Shown one piece after another: positions 1-6,892 of a stretch of DNA of 20,733 bases; the first letter of the stretch is position 1, and every line of letters starts with the position of its first letter. The position numbers and the translations under genes were made by a program. The DNA lies in assembly GCA_947564305.1 (NCBI GenBank), contig CANOBT010000100.1:1-20733 (forward strand), written 5' to 3'. The DNA comes from an uncultured Lachnospiraceae bacterium. GTDB taxonomy: Bacteria; Bacillota_A; Clostridia; Lachnospirales; Lachnospiraceae. A model generated the notes under the pieces. That model saw only the letters and a list, made by a program, of their open reading frames with translations. It made no database searches and had not been told where the DNA came from.

Positions 1-133
1 TTGTTTTTTCTGTTTCCTTTTTCTTTACGCTGTTCGCTGTACTGCTTTCTGCTGTGCTCTGCATTGCATAGCTGCTGTAATTCTGCTTCTTGACGGAATA
101 GTCAGGAAGATTCCTGTTAATTTCCATTGCCAT
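1..133 (-). CDS. Unrecognised small protein, N-terminal part (cut by window edge)
   Basis: An open frame of 44 codons starts at 133 and runs off the left edge without a stop. It begins MAMEINRNLPDYSV and continues with a polar stretch rich in Ser, Thr, Lys, Gln and Ala; there is no signal peptide or membrane segment in the visible part. The start is well supported: AAGGAG lies 9 nt upstream of the ATG. It begins 42 bp after the stop of the GHKL histidine kinase, on the same strand, with no terminator between, so it is probably the third gene of that operon and might be an output or accessory of the two-component system. I do not recognise the family and give no function. Confidence 0.55.
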   Translation of the reverse strand, partial: MAMEINRNLPDYSVKKQNYSSYAMQSTAESSTANSVKKKETEKT

Positions 134-175
134 AATATAATTCTCCTTAATAAAATTTACTTGAAATTCAGTTCT

Positions 176-1609
176 CTAACCCTTTAACATAACAGACAGT
201 ATGAATTTTTCTTTTTCTGCTATACAATCCATATCACCCCCATATTTCAATGCGCAATACCTGATATTTTTAAGCCCAATGCCATGTATATTACTATCAG
301 CCTTTTGGGAGCAAGGAAAACCGTCTTTCCCCCATACTATCTCCCCATCAAAGCTGTTCTCAATTTCTATGAAAAACATTTTCTGTTTCCAAAAAGATTT
401 AATCTTGATATACAGCTCTTTCTTTTGATTTTTCAGCCTTGCTTTCCGGCAGGCTTCAATCGCATTATCTAACCCGTTATTTAAGATAATGCCTATGTCA
501 TAAGCCCTTACATGAACCTTATCCGTCAATAGAAAGCCGTCCGCTTCTAAATGGATATCTTTCAATTCCTTTGCCGCATAATAGAACTTGCTGCTGATAA
601 CTGCGTCACTTACCACATTTCCCGTATGTATTTTCTGTTCCAGATTCATCAGCGTTTTCTGCATATCTTCAAAATACTCGGTAATTTCTTTATTTTCCTT
701 TATCGGCCGTTCTCTTAACAGTTTTTCCATAACTGCCATTTGGTTTTTCATATCATGCTTTACATGGTTGACGCTCTCATAAAAACGCTCCATTTCCAAC
801 ATGGAATTTTGCATTTGCGAAATCTGGTTCTCCAAAACGCTTTTTTGTGTGCGTTCCTCCTGCAAATCCATCATCTCTTCTTGAATCCGAAATCCATATA
901 AAATAATCAGCCATACAGCCACAAAAACGATAATAACAAACAGATATACCGCCCTGTAATTGTCATACTCCACGATATACCCCCGCTCATTTATCATAAG
1001 TAATACAAAATAGAGGGCCACAGAAACAAGACTTCCCAAGAGAGCAGGCAAAATATGGGCAATCAGTTCTTTTGTGCTTCTTTCATCTATCGAATGGTTA
1101 TGGTTCTTTACTATGGTTTTTATAGAAAAATAAAATAGTGCTACCGCTGTCATATCCATGAAACAGTATATAGTATCTGCCAATAGCTTAGCGACTGTCA
1201 CATTCTGAAAAACTTCTATATGCCATGTCAGCCTCTCCAGCCCGTCTACCAAAAACAGCCTGACAATATATCCAATCTCACTGAAAACATACAGTAGTGC
1301 TATAAAAAGCAATGTCAAAAATAAATGTATAATCTGCCTGTTTCTATAAAAACATACCCCGATCACATAGACAGCACACATACGGAAAACAAAACTCAGC
1401 AAATATTTTTCCAGAGTATATGGCAAATCGGAAAACACTAAGTTTCTGACTGCCAGATTTACAGCAAGCCAGGCTGATATTGTTAAAATTTTGCTAAATA
1501 CTTCTCTTTTGATTCTCTGCCCGCCAAATTTTCCAAAAAGCATGCACAGGCAGTACCCGTCAATGATATATGCAGCGGCTTCAATAAAAGGCTGTATAAC
1601 CTCATACAT
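176..1609 (-). CDS. GHKL-family sensor histidine kinase (AgrC/VirS-like)
   Basis: Membrane sensor kinase that phosphorylates the LytTR regulator encoded just upstream. Residues 1 to about 240 form several hydrophobic helices (about six), a multi-pass membrane sensor with little extracytoplasmic sequence, as in AgrC-type receptors. A coiled coil near 245-275 leads to the phospho-acceptor motif VNHVKHDMKNQ (His near residue 285). The C-terminal GHKL ATPase domain shows the N box LNNGLDNAIEACRKA and the G box HGIGLKNIRYCALKYGG. I chose the ATG at 1609 because GGGGGTG lies 6 nt before it; the ATG at 1624 has only a weak site. The gene then overlaps the regulator by 8 nt, implying translational coupling. 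No agrB- or agrD-like gene is visible, so the ligand is unknown. Confidence 0.9.
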   Translation of the reverse strand: MYEVIQPFIEAAAYIIDGYCLCMLFGKFGGQRIKREVFSKILTISAWLAVNLAVRNLVFSDLPYTLEKYLLSFVFRMCAVYVIGVCFYRNRQIIHLFLTLLFIALLYVFSEIGYIVRLFLVDGLERLTWHIEVFQNVTVAKLLADTIYCFMDMTAVALFYFSIKTIVKNHNHSIDERSTKELIAHILPALLGSLVSVALYFVLLMINERGYIVEYDNYRAVYLFVIIVFVAVWLIILYGFRIQEEMMDLQEERTQKSVLENQISQMQNSMLEMERFYESVNHVKHDMKNQMAVMEKLLRERPIKENKEITEYFEDMQKTLMNLEQKIHTGNVVSDAVISSKFYYAAKELKDIHLEADGFLLTDKVHVRAYDIGIILNNGLDNAIEACRKARLKNQKKELYIKIKSFWKQKMFFIEIENSFDGEIVWGKDGFPCSQKADSNIHGIGLKNIRYCALKYGGDMDCIAEKEKFILSVMLKG

Positions 1610-2315
1610 GGGAAACACCCCCATTCCGCAGGTATCTCATATACTGTTTGACAAAATCATGGTATCTGTCCTTTGACAGATATATTTTCTCCCCATTCGT
1701 TAGCAAAATGTTTTCCGTATCATATTCAGCCACATAGGATAAATTCACTAAATACCCTCTATGACAGCGGCAAAAGCCCTCCCCGGCTTCCCGTTCCATA
1801 TCTGCCATAACACCATAGAATGAAATTTCCCCTCTCACTGTATGGACGGCAATTTTACGCATTTCATTTTCAAAGTAAAGGATATCTGCAACATTCAAGG
1901 TTATGTTCTTATTTCTTGTTTTGATAAATATCTGCCTGCTTTTTAAGCCCCGCTTTTTCTCTATTTCTTTTTTTGCCCTTTCAAGCACCTCCTGCAATTT
2001 CTCATGATCAACAGGTTTAATCAGATAATGCAGGGCTGCCACGTCAAAGGCTTCAAATACATATTCTTTTGCCCCGGTTATAAACACGATAACGCTTTCT
2101 TCGTCCAGTTCCCGTAATTTCTTAGCGGTTTCCACACCGTTCATTTTTTCCATTTGAATATCCAAAAAATATATGTCAAATACCTCTCCCTGCGATAATA
2201 ATTCCTCACTGGAAAAAAAGCCCTGTATCGCAGCGTCCGTCATATATTCTTTTATCCTGCCGCTAATCTGTTCAACAAATACCGGCTCATCATCACAGAC
2301 TGCGATTTTCAGCAT
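1602..2315 (-). CDS. LytTR-family response regulator (AgrA-like)
   Basis: Cytoplasmic response regulator of 237 aa, the partner of the adjacent GHKL kinase. The N-terminal receiver domain has the acidic pair D8/D9, the phospho-acceptor D52 in YFLDIQMEKMNG, the switch T80 and the conserved K100 in YLIKP. The LytTR DNA-binding domain spans about 133-235 (FIKTRNKNITLNVADILYFE, FCRCHRGYLVNL). Total length is normal for AgrA/VirR/ComE relatives. The start is set by GGGGGTG 5 nt before the ATG. It is first in an operon with the kinase and probably the small left-edge protein. Two phased direct repeats upstream (2380-2416) suggest that the protein controls its own promoter, as many LytTR regulators do. 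Confidence 0.93.
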   Translation of the reverse strand: MLKIAVCDDEPVFVEQISGRIKEYMTDAAIQGFFSSEELLSQGEVFDIYFLDIQMEKMNGVETAKKLRELDEESVIVFITGAKEYVFEAFDVAALHYLIKPVDHEKLQEVLERAKKEIEKKRGLKSRQIFIKTRNKNITLNVADILYFENEMRKIAVHTVRGEISFYGVMADMEREAGEGFCRCHRGYLVNLSYVAEYDTENILLTNGEKIYLSKDRYHDFVKQYMRYLRNGGVSHV

Positions 2316-2346
2316 ACAATCACCCCCATTTCTTTATCGTTCTTTC

Positions 2347-2352
2347 AATATA
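2347..2352 (-). promoter_or_regulatory. Candidate -10 box of the LytTR/GHKL operon
   Basis: TATATT on the minus strand about 32 nt upstream of the regulator ATG. The -35 position at 17-bp spacing reads TTTCGG, a poor match, which fits a promoter that needs an activator. The 22-bp-phased repeats lie just upstream. Assigned by eye. Confidence 0.35.
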
Positions 2353-2379
2353 TATCGACAAATTTTTTACCGAAACTTA

Positions 2380-2416
2380 TGAAATGTAACCAATCCCCCT
2401 TTGAAATGTAACTAAT
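2380..2416 (-). promoter_or_regulatory. Candidate LytTR operator: two direct repeats 22 bp apart
   Basis: TGAAATGTAACCAAT (2380-2394) and TGAAATGTAACTAAT (2402-2416), as read on the plus strand, agree at 14 of 15 positions and start exactly 22 bp apart. On the minus strand the cores read TTGGTTACA and TTAGTTACA with 13 bp between. Known AgrA/VirR-type sites are two roughly 9-bp direct repeats containing GTT separated by 12-13 bp, so repeat length, core and spacing all agree. The block lies about 65-100 bp upstream of the LytTR regulator start, where an activator would be expected. Confidence 0.6.
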
Positions 2417-2570
2417 CTCTTTTTGTTGAAAATTGATTTCCCTTGCTTAAGTAATCTGGCATAGCTAAAAGATAAAAGCTTTCCCGATACCATCTCCGTT
2501 CCCAATAAATCCTTATCTGATTTTTCTTTAAAGTATCAAGAAATGAAAAAATCAACCCATACATAGTAAA
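2417..2570. other. Intergenic stretch without a supported gene
   Basis: Part of the gap of about 316 bp between the LytTR regulator and the DinB-like gene. Apart from the operator and promoter at the left end and the terminator at the right end, I see AT-rich sequence with no convincing gene. A minus-strand frame of about 50-60 codons crosses it, but it starts inside the terminator hairpin, lacks a ribosome binding site and resembles nothing I know. Confidence 0.5.
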
Positions 2571-2610
2571 AACCCCTGCAAATGGCATATCCACGCCACC
2601 TACAGGGGTT
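2571..2610 (-). terminator. Rho-independent terminator of the DinB-like gene
   Basis: On the minus strand AACCCCTG and CAGGGGTT form an 8-bp outer stem, with TGGC and GCCA pairing inside it. The last arm runs into a TTTTTA tract. It lies 22 nt past the stop codon of the DinB-like gene and separates it from the LytTR operon. Confidence 0.75.
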
Positions 2611-2631
2611 CTAATTCATATAAGCATCATC

Positions 2632-3357
2632 CTATTTCGACAAATTATGTAAAATCGGCAAATGATTCAGACAGGGCGGCAAATGCATCATATGATGATT
2701 TGTCATAGGTGTTAAAATCATCCCGCCCCTAGTCAATCTCCCCCAAAATACTAACAGCCAAACCGAACGAAAGTCTGTAGTCACTCCGCCCTCCTCTAAT
2801 ATTCTCATTACCCATTCTTCCGGTACCAGAGATTGTATCTGCTCCAAGGTCAGCTCATTTAATATGCGGCGTGTATTTTTTCCTACTGTAATCATATAAT
2901 CACGAAGTGCAAGAACATCTATCCCTTTTCCGAATTCCACCGCTTCATCAAATTCCAATGCATTGCCTGTGTCCGTAATACACGCCCCGATTTTTCTTTG
3001 CCATTCTGCATTAAATATCTGAGCCTGATTCACCATTAAAATATTACTTACCAAATCCTCGATACGGTATGTATGCCAAAATTGCCAGCACAGGGGAACT
3101 TCCCTTGTTCCTGCATAGTGCAAGTCTACATCATAGTCTTCTCTTGGTACGATTGCATTCTGGTTCCCCAACAGCATATAGTCCAAAACATAATCCGCAA
3201 TTGTTTTTTCCGTTCTTCCTGAAATTTCGGCAGGATGTACCATCGAATGAACCTCTAATGTCAGTTTTCTTATCCTTTCTATATCCGTTCCTTTTAAAGC
3301 CTGTGTTAAATCCTGATATTTTTCTGTGATTGACGCAAATAATTTCTCTTTTGTCAT
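2632..3357 (-). CDS. DinB-like (DinB/YfiT fold) protein
   Basis: A 241-aa protein of the DinB-like four-helix-bundle superfamily, whose members are metal-binding and mostly of unknown or thiol-transferase-like function. Candidate ligand histidines sit in the expected places: H37/H41 (VHSMVHP), H95 in FWHTYRIEDLVSN and the C-terminal NHHMMHLPP (H221/H222/H225). The HTYRIEDL segment and the WGR...TP.T.H..HL ending resemble clostridial DinB proteins often mislabelled phage head-tail adaptors. The start MTKEKLFASI at 3357 is chosen because AAGGAG lies about 9 nt upstream; an earlier in-frame ATG at 3384 has no such site. It follows the WYL regulator on the same strand with its own promoter-like sequence, and this pairing suggests that it is the regulator's target. 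The catalytic role is unknown. Confidence 0.75.
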   Translation of the reverse strand: MTKEKLFASITEKYQDLTQALKGTDIERIRKLTLEVHSMVHPAEISGRTEKTIADYVLDYMLLGNQNAIVPREDYDVDLHYAGTREVPLCWQFWHTYRIEDLVSNILMVNQAQIFNAEWQRKIGACITDTGNALEFDEAVEFGKGIDVLALRDYMITVGKNTRRILNELTLEQIQSLVPEEWVMRILEEGGVTTDFRSVWLLVFWGRLTRGGMILTPMTNHHMMHLPPCLNHLPILHNLSK

Positions 3358-3392
3358 ATGGTCTGTCTCCTTTTCCATCAACATTTTGTTCC

Positions 3393-3398
3393 ATTATA
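3393..3398 (-). promoter_or_regulatory. -10 box of the DinB-like gene
   Basis: A perfect TATAAT on the minus strand 35 nt upstream of the chosen ATG. The -35 position (17-bp spacing) reads ATATAG, a poor match, and lies at the centre of the palindrome at 3408-3427, which suggests that a bound regulator decides promoter use. Confidence 0.5.
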
Positions 3399-3407
3399 CA
3401 GATCTTC

Positions 3408-3427
3408 TACGACAACTATATGTCGTA
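3408..3427. promoter_or_regulatory. Perfect palindrome, candidate WYL-regulator operator
   Basis: TACGACA and TGTCGTA are perfect 7-bp inverted arms separated by 6 bp. The element straddles the stop codon of the WYL regulator gene and covers the -35 position of the DinB-like promoter. The adjacent regulator is the natural candidate to bind it. The binding partner is inference. Confidence 0.5.
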
Positions 3428-4336
3428 ATTACTCAAAAAATTTTTTGCGGTTTCAATCAGCTCTTTTTTATATTCCTCTGGTCCTATTACTTTCACCTTA
3501 TTCCCAAAACTAAGCAGCAGCGCTTTCCATAATCTTTCTTTTGCAGGAACATCGATAAAGATACGACTCTTCTCTTCCGTAAGTTTTTCAATCGGGCAAT
3601 CTGGAAAATACTCTGTCATCAGTCCTGCCTCTTCGTTATTAAACTGAACTTCAATATGAATAGAAGTTTGATAGTATGCCTGCTCAGCGTCTTTCATAAG
3701 TTTTTCGATATCTCCATGCTCCACATCAGAAATCGTTTCCGCTTTATGTAAATTGCATATTCGGGCGACCTTAAACGTTCGATACTGCTTCTTTTCAGGA
3801 GAATAGGAAAACAAATACCAAGCATACCATTTATAATGTATTGCCAATGGCTCTACATATTGTTTTGACTTTTCTCCGCTGGCATTCTGGTAATCAAATG
3901 TAACGTGCCTTCTTTCTTCAACAGCCTGTTCTAACAGTTTCTTCATGCACTGTACCTGGGTATTTTCTCTTGTTACCCCAAAATCCCAAAATACCTTTTG
4001 TCCGCCCTCTTTTTCTATGATTGCATTATACTTTTCAATCAATGCCTTTAGTGTATCACTTGTATAGGAAGTTGCCAGACTTTCCAGGGCTTTTATGATC
4101 ATCTGCTGCTCATCATCTCGAATATCACTATTCTTCATTTTATAAGTTGGCAGAATAGAATATCCTCCGTATTTTCCACCTTCCGCATAAACGGGTATCC
4201 CAATGGATGAAATACTCACTATATCTCTTTGAATTGTCCTTACTGATACATGAAAACGTTCTGCTAAATAGCTGGCAGGAACTTTATCATGATTGAGTAA
4301 ATAAATGATCATTTCCAATATTCTGTCTACTTTCAT
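3416..4336 (-). CDS. WYL-domain HTH transcriptional regulator (YafY-like)
   Basis: Cytoplasmic regulator of 306 aa. The N-terminal winged helix (about 1-60) shows the HTH_11 pattern VPASYLAERFHVSVRTIQRDI. The WYL ligand-sensing domain (about 140-215) carries YKWYAWYLFSYSP and the following YRTFKVARI with its conserved Arg; a WCX-type C-terminal domain completes the usual length. WYL domains sense nucleic acid or nucleotide ligands in studied members. The start MKVDRILEMI at 4336 is preceded by AGGAG at about 9 nt; the earlier ATG at 4378 lacks a site. It sits between the AlbA_2 ATPase gene and the DinB-like gene, all on one strand. Palindromic sequences occur at both of its borders. The likely role is control of the DinB-like gene and possibly of itself. 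Confidence 0.88.
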   Translation of the reverse strand: MKVDRILEMIIYLLNHDKVPASYLAERFHVSVRTIQRDIVSISSIGIPVYAEGGKYGGYSILPTYKMKNSDIRDDEQQMIIKALESLATSYTSDTLKALIEKYNAIIEKEGGQKVFWDFGVTRENTQVQCMKKLLEQAVEERRHVTFDYQNASGEKSKQYVEPLAIHYKWYAWYLFSYSPEKKQYRTFKVARICNLHKAETISDVEHGDIEKLMKDAEQAYYQTSIHIEVQFNNEEAGLMTEYFPDCPIEKLTEEKSRIFIDVPAKERLWKALLLSFGNKVKVIGPEEYKKELIETAKNFLSNYDI

Positions 4337-4380
4337 TCGGGATTTCTCCTGCTTTTGCAGCTCAAGCATCTTGAACACAA

Positions 4381-4408
4381 ACTATAAGCTTTGCTAAAGC
4401 TGTTCCAA
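4381..4408 (-). promoter_or_regulatory. Candidate promoter of the WYL regulator
   Basis: Minus-strand TTGGAA (4403-4408) and TATAGT (4381-4386) with a 16-bp spacer: 4/6 and 5/6 matches to the vegetative consensus. It starts about 45 nt upstream of the WYL start codon. The -35 lies inside the long hairpin at 4394-4438, so the promoter and the inverted repeat are physically linked. Confidence 0.4.
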
Positions 4409-4438
4409 AGCTGAAATCAAGCTTTAGAGCAGCTTTAG
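4394..4438 (-). repeat. 45-nt near-perfect hairpin after the AlbA_2 gene
   Basis: CTAAAGCTG (4394-4402) pairs with CAGCTTTAG (4430-4438). The inner arms TCCAAAGCT (4404-4412) and AGCTTTAGA (4420-4428) continue the stem to about 19 bp around a 7-nt loop, with one imperfect pair. The arm on the AlbA_2 side contains that gene's TAA stop. No T-run follows on the minus strand, so it is not a standard terminator there. It could act as an mRNA 3' stabiliser, a weak terminator, or a DNA operator over the WYL promoter. Confidence 0.55.
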
Positions 4439-5775
4439 AGAATTCTATTTTTTACTTCCCAATATCCAAATCTTTTTCCGCCTTTACGTTCTATTGTACC
4501 ATCATTTACCAATTCTTTAACAGCTCCTTGTATATGTGTTCTTGTCTCATTCAAAACTTCCTGTAATTCCTTTTGAGTTGATGTCGGTTTTTTTTGTAAA
4601 TATTCCACTACTTTTATTTTTAAATCTATATGCCCAACTTTTGAATCTAGTTTTGAAAATTGTTTATTAGATATCGAAATGGCAGCCAACTTTATCATAA
4701 TATCTTCTGAATGCACCACATATTCCGGCTGTAAGGTTCCGTATTCGTTACACACCTCAAAGATTTTTTGAATTCCCCGTCCCCAACTTTCAATATAGCC
4801 GGCTCGGAAAAACGCTCTTGCAATTTTAGGATTATATGGTCGGGATTGATGCCTTTGTAACAGGGACTCCATTGTCCAATCGGATGGAAAAGCACATTCA
4901 TTACTGATATACATTGCATCGTCTTCAATACGGACTTGTATAGGTATTCCGGCACTCCATCGGGAATGCACAAGCGCATTATAAAGAGCCTCCCGCACTG
5001 CGTCTTTTGGAAAAGGATAAGTTTCTACTCTAGTCAAATTGTCATACGTAATAGGAGCTTTCAAATATTTTAAATATATCAATTCTATTACACGCTCAGC
5101 TTGCATAAACAACGATCCTATCACTTCATCCTGATACAGCAAATCAGATCCTTTCCCAAATCTTCCAATTTTTGTGTAAGTTCCAAACATCCATTTTTGT
5201 GGTGTTCGATGAAAAAGGAGCACTGCTGCTCTGGTAAGTCTTCCATCTTTTAACAAATCCAGACTGTCCAAAAGCTCTGCGTTGCTCATATTCAAGTCAT
5301 CTTTCGTCATACGTTTGCTTCGAACTGCTTCCCGCCGAAAAATATCAAAGCTTTCCTTGTCCAAATCTTCTACCGTCACTCCTTCAATCACAGAATCTTC
5401 CCATCGTATACCGGTTTTTGAAGATATAAATTCAGTTAAAACCGTACCTCGTAGTACTTGTTTTGTGCTGCCACTCCGAAAATGGTATTCGCCCTTATAA
5501 CTAACTGGATAGCTGCTAGGACTTACAATAACTTCAATATATTCCAAACCATTTTTTGATAGCAAATTTACGTCTGCAAGAAATCCCAAATTTGTTTGAA
5601 TCTTATTGGGTAATTCTTCCAAGAGCTTTCTACCATTCTGTATACCAATAATTTTACCTGTATCATCTATTCCGATATAAATTCTTCCTCCTTGGGCGTT
5701 AGCGAATCCACATATCCATTTTAGATATTCGTCGCGCCATGATTCTTTCCATTCAATATTTTGGCTTTCTGCCAT
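4435..5775 (-). CDS. AlbA_2/Schlafen-domain putative ATP-binding regulator
   Basis: A 446-aa cytoplasmic protein. The N-terminal AlbA_2 (Schlafen-type, formerly divergent AAA-4) domain shows EWKESW, FANAQGGRIYIGIDDTGKI (residues about 24-42) and the FRSGSTKQ segment near 100. A GHKL-like ATP-binding domain follows, with the N box REALYNALVHSRW (261-273), SRPYNPKIA (311-319) and YIESWGRGI (327-335). The C-terminus (about 384-440) is a winged helix (TSTQKELQEVLNETRTHIQGAV). Such proteins are usually annotated as ATP-binding or transcriptional regulators; bacterial Schlafen-like nucleases also occur in defence loci, but no partner is visible here. AAGGAGG lies 7 nt before the ATG. It ends in a long hairpin in front of the WYL regulator. 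Function beyond nucleic-acid binding is unknown. Confidence 0.85.
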   Translation of the reverse strand: MAESQNIEWKESWRDEYLKWICGFANAQGGRIYIGIDDTGKIIGIQNGRKLLEELPNKIQTNLGFLADVNLLSKNGLEYIEVIVSPSSYPVSYKGEYHFRSGSTKQVLRGTVLTEFISSKTGIRWEDSVIEGVTVEDLDKESFDIFRREAVRSKRMTKDDLNMSNAELLDSLDLLKDGRLTRAAVLLFHRTPQKWMFGTYTKIGRFGKGSDLLYQDEVIGSLFMQAERVIELIYLKYLKAPITYDNLTRVETYPFPKDAVREALYNALVHSRWSAGIPIQVRIEDDAMYISNECAFPSDWTMESLLQRHQSRPYNPKIARAFFRAGYIESWGRGIQKIFEVCNEYGTLQPEYVVHSEDIMIKLAAISISNKQFSKLDSKVGHIDLKIKVVEYLQKKPTSTQKELQEVLNETRTHIQGAVKELVNDGTIERKGGKRFGYWEVKNRIL

Positions 5776-5891
5776 GAACAGCCCTCCTTAATCCATTACC
5801 TTCTGCAATAATCCTATCTCTCCTCGGTTTAAACAAATTATAAAACATCATTCAGTGTAACATCCGGTGCTAAACAGATACTTTTCTAAAC

Positions 5892-5963
5892 GAAATCTTA
5901 TCACGCATCTGTGAATTTATCAATGATTAATGTTTGTATCTTTCCAACTGAAAACTTAACACG
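5892..5963. repeat. Pair of imperfect 14-bp direct repeats
   Basis: GAAATCTTATCACG (5892-5905) and GAAAACTTAACACG (5950-5963) on the plus strand differ at two positions and start 58 bp apart, in the gap upstream of the AlbA_2 gene. They may be a regulator-binding pair or chance similarity. Confidence 0.3.
5895..5923 (-). promoter_or_regulatory. Candidate promoter upstream of the AlbA_2 gene
   Basis: Minus-strand TTGATA (5918-5923) and TAAGAT (5895-5900) with a 17-bp spacer. A second possible -10, TATAAT at 5837-5842, is perfect but has no good -35. A 14-bp direct repeat (5892-5905 and 5950-5963, 12 of 14 identical) overlaps the first -10. Confidence 0.35.
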
Positions 5964-5996
5964 GCAGTCTGCTTGCTAATGTGCCAATCAACCGTT

Positions 5997-6036
5997 AAAG
6001 AAAAGGCCAGGAACCCAAAAACAGATTCCCAGCCTT
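5997..6036 (-). terminator. Strong intrinsic terminator of the sugar transport operon
   Basis: Minus-strand arms AAGGCTGGGAA (6026-6036) and TTCCTGGCCTT (6003-6013) pair over 11 bp with two G-T pairs, flanked by an A-run before and TTTTCTTT after. It begins 8 nt past the stop of the YesN-type regulator and closes the operon. Confidence 0.88.
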
Positions 6037-6043
6037 CTTTTTT

Positions 6044-6847
6044 CTAATGCCTGTTCCTATACTCGTTGGCAGACATCCCTTCCATCTTTTTAAACACCCT
6101 GGAGAAATGAGCCAAATCCTGAAATCCCACCATCTCAGCTACATCACAGATTCGAAGCGACGGATTTTTCAGCAATTCTTTGGACTTTTCCATGCGTGCG
6201 CCGTTTAAGAGTTCCGAAAACGTCTTGCCTGTATGCTTTTTCAGCAGCTTGGATAAATGCCACTGGCTGACATAGACCTGCTCTGCTACATCGGTCAGGC
6301 GGAGCCTTTCCTGGGAATTCTCCCGTATATACTCCAAAGCGTTCTTCACAATAAAGCTGTTCGCCTCGTTATTCTGTGCTTCTTCCTGCGCGTCTGTCTC
6401 CTCGGAGTTTTCTGTCTCTTCCACTTCTTTTGCTGTTTCCTGCCCGGATGTGCCCGGCGCCTTATGCCCCGCCTGAGCAAGACTTCTTGCCGCGGCCTCC
6501 ATAGCCTCCTCCAATTCATTCATCTTGGAGGGTTTTAACAAAAACCTTGATACGCCAAGTTCAATCGCCCTCCTGGCATATTCAAATTCCCGATAGCCGG
6601 TCAGAATGATAATCTGCATATCAGAAAACTCTGATTTCAGGCCCGCAATCATCTTAAGACCGTCCATCTCAGGCATATTGATATCCGTAATCATGATATC
6701 CGGCCTTTCCCTGCGAACTAATTCCATCCCTTCCCTGCCATTATAGGCATAACCTGCTACCTGGCAGTTCCACTTCTCCCAAGGCATTGTTTTGGACAAT
6801 CCTTCTACGATTAAAGGTTCATCATCAATAATTGCCACTTTGTACAT
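6044..6847 (-). CDS. YesN-type AraC-family response regulator
   Basis: DNA-binding response regulator of 267 aa. The receiver domain (1-120) has D8/D9, phospho-acceptor D55 in IMITDINMPEMDG, T83 and K105 in RFLLKPSK. An acidic, low-complexity linker (about 128-165, many Glu, Asn, Gln) leads to a C-terminal AraC-type double HTH (about 166-267: LRLTDVAEQVYVSQWHLSKLLKK, CDVAEMVGFQDLAHFSRVFKK). It is shorter than the roughly 500-aa YesN proteins because it lacks their central region. GAGGGA precedes the ATG. It is the last gene of the operon, 45 bp after the second permease; its kinase partner is encoded before the binding-protein gene. The presumed target is the promoter in front of the binding protein, where 20-bp-phased repeats occur. 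Confidence 0.93.
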   Translation of the reverse strand: MYKVAIIDDEPLIVEGLSKTMPWEKWNCQVAGYAYNGREGMELVRRERPDIMITDINMPEMDGLKMIAGLKSEFSDMQIIILTGYREFEYARRAIELGVSRFLLKPSKMNELEEAMEAAARSLAQAGHKAPGTSGQETAKEVEETENSEETDAQEEAQNNEANSFIVKNALEYIRENSQERLRLTDVAEQVYVSQWHLSKLLKKHTGKTFSELLNGARMEKSKELLKNPSLRICDVAEMVGFQDLAHFSRVFKKMEGMSANEYRNRH

Positions 6848-6892
6848 CTCAAATCCCTCATTACATAAAACTATCCGTCTTTTTCCAGGTAC

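Noticed and set aside
176..2315. A complete agr-type quorum-sensing system
   Set aside because: Kinase and regulator types fit, but there is no AgrB protease and no AgrD-like precursor in the window, so only the sensor half can be supported.
2412..2594. Minus-strand open frame of about 60 codons upstream of the LytTR regulator
   Set aside because: It starts with GTG inside the terminator hairpin, has no ribosome binding site, ends within the LytTR repeat block and resembles no known protein.
3131..3394. Minus-strand 87-codon frame within the DinB-like gene
   Set aside because: Overlaps the DinB-like gene in another frame; composition is basic and random and no protein family is recognisable.
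4435..5775. Phage-defence island built on the Schlafen-like protein
   Set aside because: Only a single AlbA_2 gene with a regulator is present; no nuclease, toxin or other defence partner is visible.
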